Assembly: GCA_903921365.1 (NCBI GenBank)
Contig: CAIXPS010000014.1
Location: 1 to 58,493 of the forward strand
Origin: an uncultured bacterium
GTDB lineage: Bacteria; Chloroflexota; Anaerolineae; J036; Brachytrichaceae
DNA length: 58,493 nucleotides
Direction: 5' to 3'
The translations under genes were made by a program, and so were the position numbers. The notes beneath the pieces are model-generated. The model saw only the letters and a program-made list of their open reading frames with translations, did not search any database and was not told the origin of the DNA. This document shows, piece by piece, positions 15,629 to 23,980 of this stretch (its first letter is position 1; each line of letters opens with the position of its first letter).

Positions 15629-17689
15629 ATGCATCATTTAGAAACCCCAACTGGTTCTATCACCTCCAGGCCAGTCGCTACCCGCGCAAGCCTGCGTCTA
15701 TTGACCGGAGCCTTGATCGCCTTCATAACGATCAGTTCCACCGCGTGTGGAGCGCCAGCCGCGCCGACGACGGCGCCCACTGCCGCCAGCAAAGCGCCTA
15801 CTGCCGCGACCGCAACGGTGCAGACGACGCCACAGGGCGCCGCTCAGACTTTACCCCCTGGCGGGCCTCCGGGCGGCCCCGGTGGCCCGCCGAAAGTGAT
15901 CACGCCCACACTGCAGAATGTGGCCTACGCCGCCACATCGAGTGCGCAGGTTCTCGATCTCTACATCCCAGCCGGAAGCGGCCCGTTCCCACTGGTCATC
16001 AACATCCACGCGGGTGGTTTCTTCTCCGGCGACAAGGATATGGCGCCGGGCAGCACAAGTAAGGCGTTACTGGCAGCCGGTTATGCCATCGCCAGCATTG
16101 GATATCGGCTGTCAGGCGAGGCCAAGTTCCCCGCGGCAGTGTATGACGCCAAGGCAGCCGTGCGCTTCCTGCGCGCCAACGCCGCAAAGTACAACCTAAA
16201 CCCGGATAAGTTTGCCGCATTCGGTCAATCTGCCGGCGGCAACATCGCTGCCTTGCTGGGAACCAGTGGCGGAATCGCCGCTATGGAGGGCGACCAGGGG
16301 AACAACGGCGTATCAAGCAAGGTGCAGGCGGTCGTGGACTGGTATGGGCCGGTCGACTTCGGCGTAATGGACGCGCAGATCGCGACACAGACTTGCCCGG
16401 CAGGCACGCAGTTGCACACGCCGGCGGATTCGTTCGAGTCGCAATACCTCGGCGCTGCACTGAACACCCTCCCGGACGTGGTAAAGAAAGCCAATCCAAT
16501 CACATACATCAGCGCAGACACGCCGCCATTCTTCATCCAGAACGGCGATCAGGACTGCAACGTCCCTGTCGCACAATCGAAGATGCTGGCAGATGCTCTC
16601 ACAGCAGCCAGGCTGGACGCGCATTATGAATTACTGAAGGGTGTGGGGCACGGCGACGACTTCACAGGCGCGCCGGTGTTTGAAGCCCCCGCCAATATCC
16701 AGCAGGTAGTCGCATTCCTGAACGCGAAACTGACTGTGGCCGCGCCTGCAGCATCCGCTGCGATTGCAACCACTGCACCCAGTGCCCCGGCTGCGACAAC
16801 CGCGCCAACGACAACCCAACGCAGCCCTGGCGGTTCAGGTCAGATGACCTCAGGCGCATCCGCGACGCCAACCTACAAAGACCTGGCGTATGCTTCAGTA
16901 TCCGCTGTGCAAAAGCTCGACATTTATCTTCCTCAGGGTGATGGCCCGTTCCCGCTGATCATCAATCTACATGGCGGCGGCTTCATGATGGGCGACAAGA
17001 ATGACCCGCCCAGCCAACCGGCCATCGCCCAGTTCCTCGCGGCGGGCTATGCGGTTGCGAGTATCGGTTATCGCCTGAGCGCTGAAGCCAAGGCGCCTGC
17101 TCAGATTCAGGACGTAAAAGCGGCTGTGCGCTTCCTGCGCGCAAACGCAGCCAAGCACAAACTCAACCCGGAGAAGTTCGCAAGCTTCGGCGGTTCTGCG
17201 GGCGGCAGCCTGGCGGCATTACTCGGGACCTCCTGTGGCGCCGCGGGGATCGAAGGCGCAGACCTGGGCAATGGGGATCAGTCCAGTTGCGTGCAGGCGG
17301 TCGTCGACTGGTTCGGCCCGACCGATTTTCTGCAGATGGACGCGCAATTCGCCGGCACAGCCTGCCCGCAGGATCACAATGCCGCAAACTCGCCGGAGTC
17401 ACAACTGGTCGGCGCGCCGATCCAGACCAAACCCGACCTGGTCAAGCTCGTTAACCCGATCACGTATATCAGCCCGAAAGCGCCGCCGTTCCTGATCCAG
17501 CACGGCACTGCGGACTGCAACGTTCCACCGCAACAGGGTAAGATCCTCGCGGATGCGCTCATCCCCGCTATCGGCGCGGACAAGGTGACCTACACGCTCC
17601 TGCAGGGAGCGGGTCATGGCGACGCCGCATTCTCAGCCGCCGCCAACATGAAAATCGTTCTGGATTTCCTTGGCAAGTATCTGAAGTAA
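15629..17689 (+). CDS. Lipoprotein with two tandem alpha/beta-hydrolase (esterase) domains
   Basis: A 686-residue protein. A lipoprotein signal (ITISSTACG) is followed by a Thr/Ala-rich and GGP-rich linker, then two homologous esterase domains, about residues 85-365 and 410-686, joined by another Ala/Thr/Pro linker. Both keep the full set of residues: oxyanion HAGGFFSGDKD and HGGGFMMGDK, nucleophile Ser in GQSAGGN and GGSAGGS, Asp in NGDQDCNVP and HGTADCNVP, His in GVGHGDD and GAGHGDAA. The family (BD-FAE-like) includes acetyl- and feruloyl-esterases of plant cell walls. Anchored outside the cell, it could remove acyl groups before the glycosidases act. An AAAGGAATTTGAA leader precedes the ATG. 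Probably controlled by the divergent two-component pair. Confidence 0.9.
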   Translation: MHHLETPTGSITSRPVATRASLRLLTGALIAFITISSTACGAPAAPTTAPTAASKAPTAATATVQTTPQGAAQTLPPGGPPGGPGGPPKVITPTLQNVAYAATSSAQVLDLYIPAGSGPFPLVINIHAGGFFSGDKDMAPGSTSKALLAAGYAIASIGYRLSGEAKFPAAVYDAKAAVRFLRANAAKYNLNPDKFAAFGQSAGGNIAALLGTSGGIAAMEGDQGNNGVSSKVQAVVDWYGPVDFGVMDAQIATQTCPAGTQLHTPADSFESQYLGAALNTLPDVVKKANPITYISADTPPFFIQNGDQDCNVPVAQSKMLADALTAARLDAHYELLKGVGHGDDFTGAPVFEAPANIQQVVAFLNAKLTVAAPAASAAIATTAPSAPAATTAPTTTQRSPGGSGQMTSGASATPTYKDLAYASVSAVQKLDIYLPQGDGPFPLIINLHGGGFMMGDKNDPPSQPAIAQFLAAGYAVASIGYRLSAEAKAPAQIQDVKAAVRFLRANAAKHKLNPEKFASFGGSAGGSLAALLGTSCGAAGIEGADLGNGDQSSCVQAVVDWFGPTDFLQMDAQFAGTACPQDHNAANSPESQLVGAPIQTKPDLVKLVNPITYISPKAPPFLIQHGTADCNVPPQQGKILADALIPAIGADKVTYTLLQGAGHGDAAFSAAANMKIVLDFLGKYLK

Positions 17690-17708
17690 AGCGTTTACTC
17701 AGGGAACG

Positions 17709-17774
17709 ATGCATGACCAGAGGGTTTGTCACTGCCTGGAGTCCTTTCGGATGTGACAACCACTGGTCATTCAT
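17709..17774. terminator. Long hairpin between convergent genes, with repeat in its loop
   Basis: Left arm 17709-17732 (ATGCATGACCAG...TTGTCAC) pairs with right arm 17753-17774 (GTGACAA...CTGGTCATTCAT) with a small mismatch bulge. The loop contains a copy of the dispersed repeat (CTGCCTGGAGTCCTTTCGG, 17732-17750). Its place between the esterase and the fucosidase, which face each other, suggests a two-way terminator. There is no clear T run. Confidence 0.5.
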
Positions 17775-17778
17775 CATT

Positions 17779-20169
17779 TCAGGCAAATGCAACTTCGATG
17801 CGGCACACGCGGCCCTTCTCCAACTTCAGCGCAGTGATCACACGATCCGAAAATCTTGTTTCTTCCACACCGTTCACACGCGCCGATTGAATGGTTCGCG
17901 GCAGCTTTAACTTGACTGTTTGATCCACCACGGCGACCAGGTCAACCGTCATCCGGCCCGCATTCATATCCCAGACCTGATCGACACGCACACCGCCGCG
18001 ACACAGCAGCCCTGTCACACGCCCGGCGGCCCACTTCGATGGCAATCCAGGCAGCAACTTGATCAGACCCGGCTTGGAAAAAAGCAACATCTCCTGAACC
18101 GCAGCCGACCAGCCCATGTTGGCATCGATCTGAAACGGCGCCCAGTTCAGGTCGAGATTCAACCCCATCTGGCGCCAGTCGTTGTGGACGGTGAAGAAGT
18201 TATTCATCAATGAGCCACGGCTGAGGATGTCCAGGCACTCCAGCGCGAAGTCCCCTTCGCCCAGCCGCGCATAGATGTTGGCCATGTGCGCCAGCGACCA
18301 CGACGTCTGCTCTTTCAGCCCGATCACCAACCGCTTCTTCACTGCTGTATCAAACGCCTTCAGGAGCGCAGGGTCGCTGTCCTCAGTCACTTCAAGACCT
18401 GGAAACACGGGATACAGGTGCGACTGGTGGCGATGGTAATAGTTATCGTTGAAGAACGGGTGCATCCACTCCTTCACCGCGCCGTCTGCATTGATCTGAT
18501 AGGACGGGATGCGCGCCAGCATGGCCTTCCATTTCTCGGTGTCGCCGGCGTACTGACCCGTAATCGCGGCGCCCTCAACAAGATGGGTCAAAACCTCTTT
18601 CGCAATCGCGAAGTCCATCGTGGCGTTGATGACGGTTTTGATGCCGTCGAGCTGGCCGGGTTTCAGCCAGTTGCCAGGCGTGTTCTCGGGCGACTGCGAG
18701 GGCAGGCTCATGTAATACCCGTCGGGGCCGATGATGAAGAAGTCCTCGTAAAACAGCGCGGTTTCGTATAAGAATGGGAGCGCCCGTTCGCGCAGAAAAA
18801 CCTCATCGCGCGTGAACAGATAGTAGTCGTAGTAATGCTGCGCGAGCCAGCCCGCCGCGCCCGTCCAGTGCAGGATGTGCGGCTGCAAGTCCTGTAACAG
18901 CCCCGTGCCAGGCGCGCTGACCGCGCCGATGGTGATGCCGCGACAACCGTACAGGTTGCGCGCGTTTGTGCGGAAGTCTTCGAGCGAGCGATCGTAGTAG
19001 TCAAACATCGCCAGCAGCAGCTCCGGCATGTTGCCCGAAAGCGCCTGCCAGTAGATCATCTGGATGTTCTCGTTCGCCATGTTGAACGTCCAGAAGCCAT
19101 CGTACTCGCCACACCACAAACCTTGAAGCGGGCACGGATGCCCGCCTTCGCGCGAACTGGAGATCAGCAGGTAACGGCCATAAGCCCACACCTTCTCGAT
19201 CAAGGCTATGGGCGCTTCGCCCTGATACGCCTGCAACAACAGGTGTTCGTTCGACAGGGTGTGTGATGCGTGATCCGCGCCAAGGTCAAGCGAGACCGAG
19301 TTGAACAGTGCGCCATGCAAGGCAACGTGACGTTGCAGCAACTCCGCGTAGGTGCGCGTCTCCTGTGCCAGCATAGCGCACAGCCGATCCCACGCTGCGC
19401 GCCGTTCGTCCTTGATGAACACGGCCACATAGACGGTAACGTGATCCGCACCCCTGACGACGATGGTGCGCCCCTCTGCCGCCAATGCGCCGCCGGCGCA
19501 GATCACGCGGGCAACGGCGCCAAAGTCAGTCCCATCGTCATTACGCGCCGCATAGCAGACCGTGTCGCCTGCGGCGACGACCTCGACTTGCTGCGGCAGG
19601 TCGGCAGCCGGCATGCCGAAGGGCTTGAGGGCGTCAAAGCGATCGTGCAGGTCAAGGCTGATCGTCGCATTGATCTGGTCTGGGCCGTGACGATCAATTT
19701 CATACACCACCAGATCATCGGCGCGCGACACAAAGAGACCACGGTTATAGCGCGTGTCTCCATCGCGCCACGTCACCCGGATTTCACCACGCTCCATGTC
19801 CAGTGTGCGCCGGTATTCCTTGAACGGGTGGCTGCACGGCATGCTGATCTTCAAGTCGCCCAGCGGCGTCGGATAAGCGCACCCGCCGCGATACCCGGTC
19901 GCCTTGATCGCGTTACTGAGGATATACTCGGCGTCTTCAACGCGCCGCTCCAATAACAAGCGACGCACCTCAGGCAGATGACCACTCACATCGGGCAATT
20001 CCTGGCGAATCTGTTTACACCACAGATCCTCGTGCGTCAACAGAATCGTCTCATCGCGAATGGCGCCATAGACCGATGCGCCGATGCGCCCATTGCCGGC
20101 CGGCAAGGCGTCACGCCAGCGGGCCGCCCACCACGATGCGGGAGTAAGGAGGGTAAGTGTGTTTTTCAT
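17779..20169 (-). CDS. GH95-type alpha-L-fucosidase
   Basis: A 796-residue protein with the GH95 layout: N-terminal beta domain with WRDALPAGNGRIGASVYG at residues about 18-35, and an alpha/alpha barrel with MANENIQMIYWQALSGNMPE (position of the catalytic Asn/Asp pair), SHLYPVFPGLEV, TSWSLAHMANIYARLGEG, and WAPFQIDANMGWSAAVQEML. The closing sandwich has LLPGLPSKWAAGRVTGLLCRGG. It removes alpha-linked fucose (some members act on galactose) from polysaccharides. No signal peptide, so intracellular. It is last in an apparent operon with an MFS transporter and an isomerase, which points to uptake of a short fucosylated sugar and its breakdown inside. Confidence 0.9.
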   Translation of the reverse strand: MKNTLTLLTPASWWAARWRDALPAGNGRIGASVYGAIRDETILLTHEDLWCKQIRQELPDVSGHLPEVRRLLLERRVEDAEYILSNAIKATGYRGGCAYPTPLGDLKISMPCSHPFKEYRRTLDMERGEIRVTWRDGDTRYNRGLFVSRADDLVVYEIDRHGPDQINATISLDLHDRFDALKPFGMPAADLPQQVEVVAAGDTVCYAARNDDGTDFGAVARVICAGGALAAEGRTIVVRGADHVTVYVAVFIKDERRAAWDRLCAMLAQETRTYAELLQRHVALHGALFNSVSLDLGADHASHTLSNEHLLLQAYQGEAPIALIEKVWAYGRYLLISSSREGGHPCPLQGLWCGEYDGFWTFNMANENIQMIYWQALSGNMPELLLAMFDYYDRSLEDFRTNARNLYGCRGITIGAVSAPGTGLLQDLQPHILHWTGAAGWLAQHYYDYYLFTRDEVFLRERALPFLYETALFYEDFFIIGPDGYYMSLPSQSPENTPGNWLKPGQLDGIKTVINATMDFAIAKEVLTHLVEGAAITGQYAGDTEKWKAMLARIPSYQINADGAVKEWMHPFFNDNYYHRHQSHLYPVFPGLEVTEDSDPALLKAFDTAVKKRLVIGLKEQTSWSLAHMANIYARLGEGDFALECLDILSRGSLMNNFFTVHNDWRQMGLNLDLNWAPFQIDANMGWSAAVQEMLLFSKPGLIKLLPGLPSKWAAGRVTGLLCRGGVRVDQVWDMNAGRMTVDLVAVVDQTVKLKLPRTIQSARVNGVEETRFSDRVITALKLEKGRVCRIEVAFA

Positions 20170-20180
20170 GTTATTTCTCG

Positions 20181-21575
20181 CTACCTGGCTATCAACCGGG
20201 ATACTGTGCGCGCTACGCGCTCTGCGCGCGCCACACCGAGTCGCAGAGTTGCGCGGGTGCTATAGATATCATCGGGTCTGACCCGGCGATAGGCGATCCA
20301 GCCGAACGCGAGGAGCGCCAACGACAAGATGAACAACAGGTTGTTGCCATCCACCACGGCGCCCCCGATGGCAATCTGCCAGCCCTCGGTGACCGACAGG
20401 AGCCCACCGGCGACGAGTGGGGCAAACCCGCCTGTGACACCCATCCAGGCATAGTAGATGGCGGTATAGGCGGAGCTCTTCTCATGCGGGATCACCCCAT
20501 TAAACAACAACCGCCCCGATCCGATATTGATCCCGTTTGACGCCACGCCATAGGCGAAGTAAAACAGCGCGCACAAGACCGCTACCTGCGGCGCCTGCGG
20601 CGATAACAGCATCCAACCCATTGGAACGAAGACGATGACTCCGACGGCCAGCGTCAACACAGGCCGGCTGCCCACGCGGTCAGCCAGCCAACCCCATGTG
20701 AAACTGGCAAGCACGCCGCCGAGCATCACGGCGGTATCCAGCGCAACAACGGACCCGGGCGGCAAGCCGATCTTTTCCTTGACATAGAGCGGCAAAAAGC
20801 TTATCAACAGCATCGTCCCAATCGTGACCGCGCCCATGCCAGACAGATAGACAACGAAGTTGCGGTCGCGCAGCGCCCCGGCCATGTCTTTCAGGTGTGT
20901 TCCGCGCAGGGTGGTTTCGCGCACTGGCTCGCCACCAGGAACCCGCACCATCATCAGCACACCAATCAGCCCAAGCACCGAACCGATGCCCATCAACAGG
21001 AGATATCGCGACAAGCCGACGCCTGTGTCGAGCACCTGCCGAGCCACCAGCAACGCGACGCTGGATGCCCCCGCGCCGAACACGATGGCGATGGCCGCGT
21101 ACTTGCCACGAACGGCATTGGGGACAAACTGCTGGAACCACGGGTAGTAGGCGGTTTCCGCCAGCGCTCGCAACACCGCGAAGACAATCACAACTGCAAA
21201 CAGAAAGACCATCGCGGCGGTCTGGCCGGCCGTCGCCACAATCCACGGGAGCAACAGCAGACTTGCGATGACCACTTTCCGGCTGCCATAGCACGCCAGG
21301 AAAACCCGCTTGCGCCCCACCCAATTGGCGACAGGCGCAAACACGAGCGCGAGTAATCCACAGAAAGGGAAGAGCGACAGCAACGCGCCGATCTGCCCCT
21401 TGGGCAATCCTAACTCGCTTAGAAACAAGAGAAAAACGGAGCCGTTAAAAGTCCAGAGCGCAAAGATGCTGTTAAACACCCCGGCGCCCAGGCTCCACGG
21501 TAAGGCGCGACGTTTCTGTTCGTCTGTAACCGTGTGCCGTGTGCCTGGATAAACAGCTGTTGATTTACTTGGCAT
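20181..21575 (-). CDS. MFS-type sugar transporter
   Basis: About 464 residues with 12 predicted spans. Major facilitator signs: FAPVANWVGRKRVFLAC after span 2 and WGWLADRVGSRPVLTLAVG in the second half (the G-x-x-x-D/N-R-x-G-R-K/R motif). It probably imports the oligosaccharide or sugar handled by the neighbouring fucosidase. The start at 21575 was chosen because it overlaps the end of the upstream isomerase gene by 11 bases and is preceded by GAGGG; the longer frame runs through the coding end of that gene. It ends 11 bases before the fucosidase start, so all three genes are surely one unit. Confidence 0.88.
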   Translation of the reverse strand: MPSKSTAVYPGTRHTVTDEQKRRALPWSLGAGVFNSIFALWTFNGSVFLLFLSELGLPKGQIGALLSLFPFCGLLALVFAPVANWVGRKRVFLACYGSRKVVIASLLLLPWIVATAGQTAAMVFLFAVVIVFAVLRALAETAYYPWFQQFVPNAVRGKYAAIAIVFGAGASSVALLVARQVLDTGVGLSRYLLLMGIGSVLGLIGVLMMVRVPGGEPVRETTLRGTHLKDMAGALRDRNFVVYLSGMGAVTIGTMLLISFLPLYVKEKIGLPPGSVVALDTAVMLGGVLASFTWGWLADRVGSRPVLTLAVGVIVFVPMGWMLLSPQAPQVAVLCALFYFAYGVASNGINIGSGRLLFNGVIPHEKSSAYTAIYYAWMGVTGGFAPLVAGGLLSVTEGWQIAIGGAVVDGNNLLFILSLALLAFGWIAYRRVRPDDIYSTRATLRLGVARAERVARTVSRLIAR

Positions 21576-22476
21576 GACCCTCGCGACGATCACGCTCGCT
21601 GTAGATTCCCAATCCCCGATTGATAAACTCCTTGCACGCTCGCGTAGACTCAACCGGCGAGTAACCGGAGTAGTCGAAGTCATCGACGAGCCAGCCGTCA
21701 TAACCCGCATCGAGCAGTATCTTCGTCACTTCCTTGAATGGCACAACGCCGCGACCGAGTTCGACAAAACGGCCGCGCGAGTCCACGGCATAGGCGCCTT
21801 CGTCTGCCGGGACGCGATACCCCGGCCATAGTTCCTCTTGCGGCCGCCCCGCAAAGGTGATGTCTTTGTAATGCATGAACTTGATCCGGTCGACATAGCG
21901 CCGCACAATGTCGACGACATCGAAACCGCTCAGGGCAATCTGCCCGACGTCGCAACAAAAGCCGACCACCGCTGGATCGGTCAGCGCCAGTAGCCTTTCG
22001 AGCGCAGGTTGGGTCTCGAAGATACTGCCCCAGTGCTGATGCCACGCCAGCGTGACACCCTGAGAACGCGCATACTCGCCAAGGTGGTTGGCCGTTTCGG
22101 CGATGAACTTGATGTAATCATCGACGCTGGCATATTCCTGCGCAGCGCGCCAGTCCTTTTCACCGCCGTCGAGCAACACATACTGTCCGCCGATGGCTGC
22201 CACAAACCGGCAGCGCCGTTTCACTTCTTCGACCCCGCGCGCGCAGGCTTCTTTGTTGTTGAAGTTGATTCCCCAGTAATAACTGGAGAGTTCAAGCCCG
22301 TGCATCGCGAGCAGTCGGGCCAGTTCTGCTGGTTTGCGCTCATACCAATCGATCAGAAACGAGTAGCAGACTTCGAAGCCGTCCAAACCGACAATCGCCA
22401 TCTCGTCCAACATGCGATGGAAGTTCTCATAGTGGTTATCCTTCAGCCAAAGTTGCGCGCCAAATCCTATTTTCAT
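21565..22476 (-). CDS. Xylose-isomerase-like TIM barrel sugar isomerase/epimerase
   Basis: A 303-residue protein of the same superfamily as the one at 3749 but only distantly alike. Visible are KIGFGAQLW, GFEVCYSFLIDW, YVLLDGGEKDW, LAWHQHWGSIFE (metal-binding region), VGFCCDVGQIALSG (Asp) and VDDFDYSGYS. It should isomerise or epimerise a sugar or inositol derivative; the family also has inosose dehydratases. The ATG at 22476 has AGGAG six bases upstream, which decides the start. First gene of the operon with the MFS transporter and fucosidase. Confidence 0.85.
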   Translation of the reverse strand: MKIGFGAQLWLKDNHYENFHRMLDEMAIVGLDGFEVCYSFLIDWYERKPAELARLLAMHGLELSSYYWGINFNNKEACARGVEEVKRRCRFVAAIGGQYVLLDGGEKDWRAAQEYASVDDYIKFIAETANHLGEYARSQGVTLAWHQHWGSIFETQPALERLLALTDPAVVGFCCDVGQIALSGFDVVDIVRRYVDRIKFMHYKDITFAGRPQEELWPGYRVPADEGAYAVDSRGRFVELGRGVVPFKEVTKILLDAGYDGWLVDDFDYSGYSPVESTRACKEFINRGLGIYSERDRREGHAK

Positions 22477-22567
22477 TTTTCTCCTGATTGCGAGAGCTGG
22501 GTTACAAGGGATTGTAGAACGGAAGCAGAAATAAAAAGTGAATGACAATACGGGTCAGGAGGCCGTG

Positions 22568-22903
22568 ATGGTTTTACTACAGATTTACTTTATTGTCCCC
22601 GCAGCCAGTGCGGATAATTTCGAGCGCATGTATACCGACGTATACGTGCCGGCGTTGCGTAAGCAGGCGGGGTATCAACGGTCGCGATGTCTACGCCTGT
22701 ATCCGGCGCAAGTCACAGAGGCAATCGGCGCCGCGCCAACTGAGTTCAATTACCAGATCATGCTCACGTTCGACACAGAAGACAACCGCCTGCGCTGGGC
22801 TGCGAGCGCCGAACACGCCGTCGCATGGCCGCAAGCGGTGGGTCTGGCGAACAATGTCGCGTGGCGTGGATATGACGTCGCCGGTCACGACGATGTCGCG
22901 TAA
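22568..22903 (+). CDS. Small dimeric alpha/beta-barrel (EthD-like) protein
   Basis: A 111-residue protein with the ferredoxin-like pattern of the dimeric alpha/beta barrel superfamily: a first strand LLQIYFIVPA, helix FERMYTDVYVPALRKQAGY, a strand in FNYQIMLTFDTE, and helix LRWAASAEHAVAWPQAVGL. Related proteins are small monooxygenases, EthD-like proteins or stress proteins; no catalytic function can be assigned. AGGAGG lies five bases before the ATG, giving a very good start. It is divergent from the isomerase operon and about 80 bases ahead of an SMP-30-type lactonase gene in the same direction, so a shared role in sugar metabolism is possible. Confidence 0.75.
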   Translation: MVLLQIYFIVPAASADNFERMYTDVYVPALRKQAGYQRSRCLRLYPAQVTEAIGAAPTEFNYQIMLTFDTEDNRLRWAASAEHAVAWPQAVGLANNVAWRGYDVAGHDDVA

Positions 22904-22982
22904 CTACTCGCCAGTATAAAAGGTATAGTTTGATTAGCGTATCCCTTGCGTTACCGCCAGGGATGTGAAAGAGGGAGTTGCC

Positions 22983-23891
22983 ATGTTGATCGAAGTATTC
23001 GACAGCGCGTTCAAGGCATTGGTTGATCCAGCGTCCGAGCTCGCAAAGCTGGCCGGCGGGTTCATGTTCACTGAGGGGCCGATCTGGGACCGATCCAGAC
23101 ATTGCCTGTATTTCTCCGACATCCCCGCCAACACGCTCTACGCGTATTCCAACACAGACGGCTTGATCGTCAAACGCAGCCCAAGTGACAACTGTAATGG
23201 CAACACCATCGACCATGAGGGGCGGCTGTTGTCTTGCGAGCACCACACCCGGCGCGTCACGCGCGAAGGCGCTGGCACAGCGGGGACAACGGGCGGAATC
23301 GAGGTAATCGCCAGCCATTACCAGGGCAAACGGCTGAACTCGCCCAACGACATCATCGTTGCCAGCGACGGTGGGATCATCTTCACCGACCCGCACTACG
23401 GGTTGATGGAGGGATTGGGCGGCCCAGGCGAGCAGGAACTGTCATTCCGCGGTGTGTACCGGCTTGCGCCGGGCGCAGTCGAACCGACGCTGCTCGTCGA
23501 TGACTTCTCAGCGCCGAACGGGTTGGCGCTCAGCCTCGACGAACGCACACTGTATGTGGATGACACCATCGGCATGCACATGCGCGCATTCGATGTCAGC
23601 GCTGACTGGACATTGCAGAACGGCCGCGTGTTGTTCGACTTCCCGCGTGGTCTGGACGAAGGCGTGCCGGACGGGTTAAAGCTGGACGAACACGGGAACA
23701 TCTATTGCACCGGACCTTACGGGGTATGGGTGATTTCGCCGTCAGGAGCGGCGCTCGGCTGCATCCATATGCCCGAAGTCACTGCCAATCTAAACTGGGG
23801 CGAGGCTGATGGGCACACTTTGTTCCTTACAGCCAGCACCAGCCTGTATGCGCTGCGCACGCTGGCGCGCGGCAAATACATCGGAGCATAG
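22983..23891 (+). CDS. SMP-30/gluconolactonase-type sugar lactonase
   Basis: A 302-residue six-bladed beta-propeller. Family marks: FTEGPIWDRSRHCLYFSDIPAN at the start, with the metal-binding Glu, LNSPNDIIVASDGGIIFTDPHYG (Asn, Asp) in the middle, SAPNGLALSLDERTLYVDDT, and LDEHGNIYCTGP near the end. These enzymes open sugar lactones to acids, a step after dehydrogenase oxidation of arabinose, fucose or xylose in non-phosphorylating routes. GGGAG lies just before the ATG at 22983; the GTG 18 bases upstream lacks a site. Its presence next to fucose and arabinose genes fits oxidative sugar use. Confidence 0.9.
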   Translation: MLIEVFDSAFKALVDPASELAKLAGGFMFTEGPIWDRSRHCLYFSDIPANTLYAYSNTDGLIVKRSPSDNCNGNTIDHEGRLLSCEHHTRRVTREGAGTAGTTGGIEVIASHYQGKRLNSPNDIIVASDGGIIFTDPHYGLMEGLGGPGEQELSFRGVYRLAPGAVEPTLLVDDFSAPNGLALSLDERTLYVDDTIGMHMRAFDVSADWTLQNGRVLFDFPRGLDEGVPDGLKLDEHGNIYCTGPYGVWVISPSGAALGCIHMPEVTANLNWGEADGHTLFLTASTSLYALRTLARGKYIGA

Positions 23892-23920
23892 ACCTTTAGC
23901 CTGTTAGCCTGAATGAGCCA

Positions 23921-23960
23921 GGATGCATTGAACAGCAGTTGTGCCGTAGTCACTGCATCC
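23921..23960. terminator. Inverted repeat between convergent genes, possible terminator
   Basis: GGATGCA (23921-23927) and TGCATCC (23954-23960) are exact complements around a 26-base loop, in the 89-base gap between the lactonase and the facing secreted protein. Weak as a terminator because the loop is long and no T run follows. Confidence 0.3.
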
Positions 23961-23980
23961 GGACTCCAGTAGCCGAGCGA

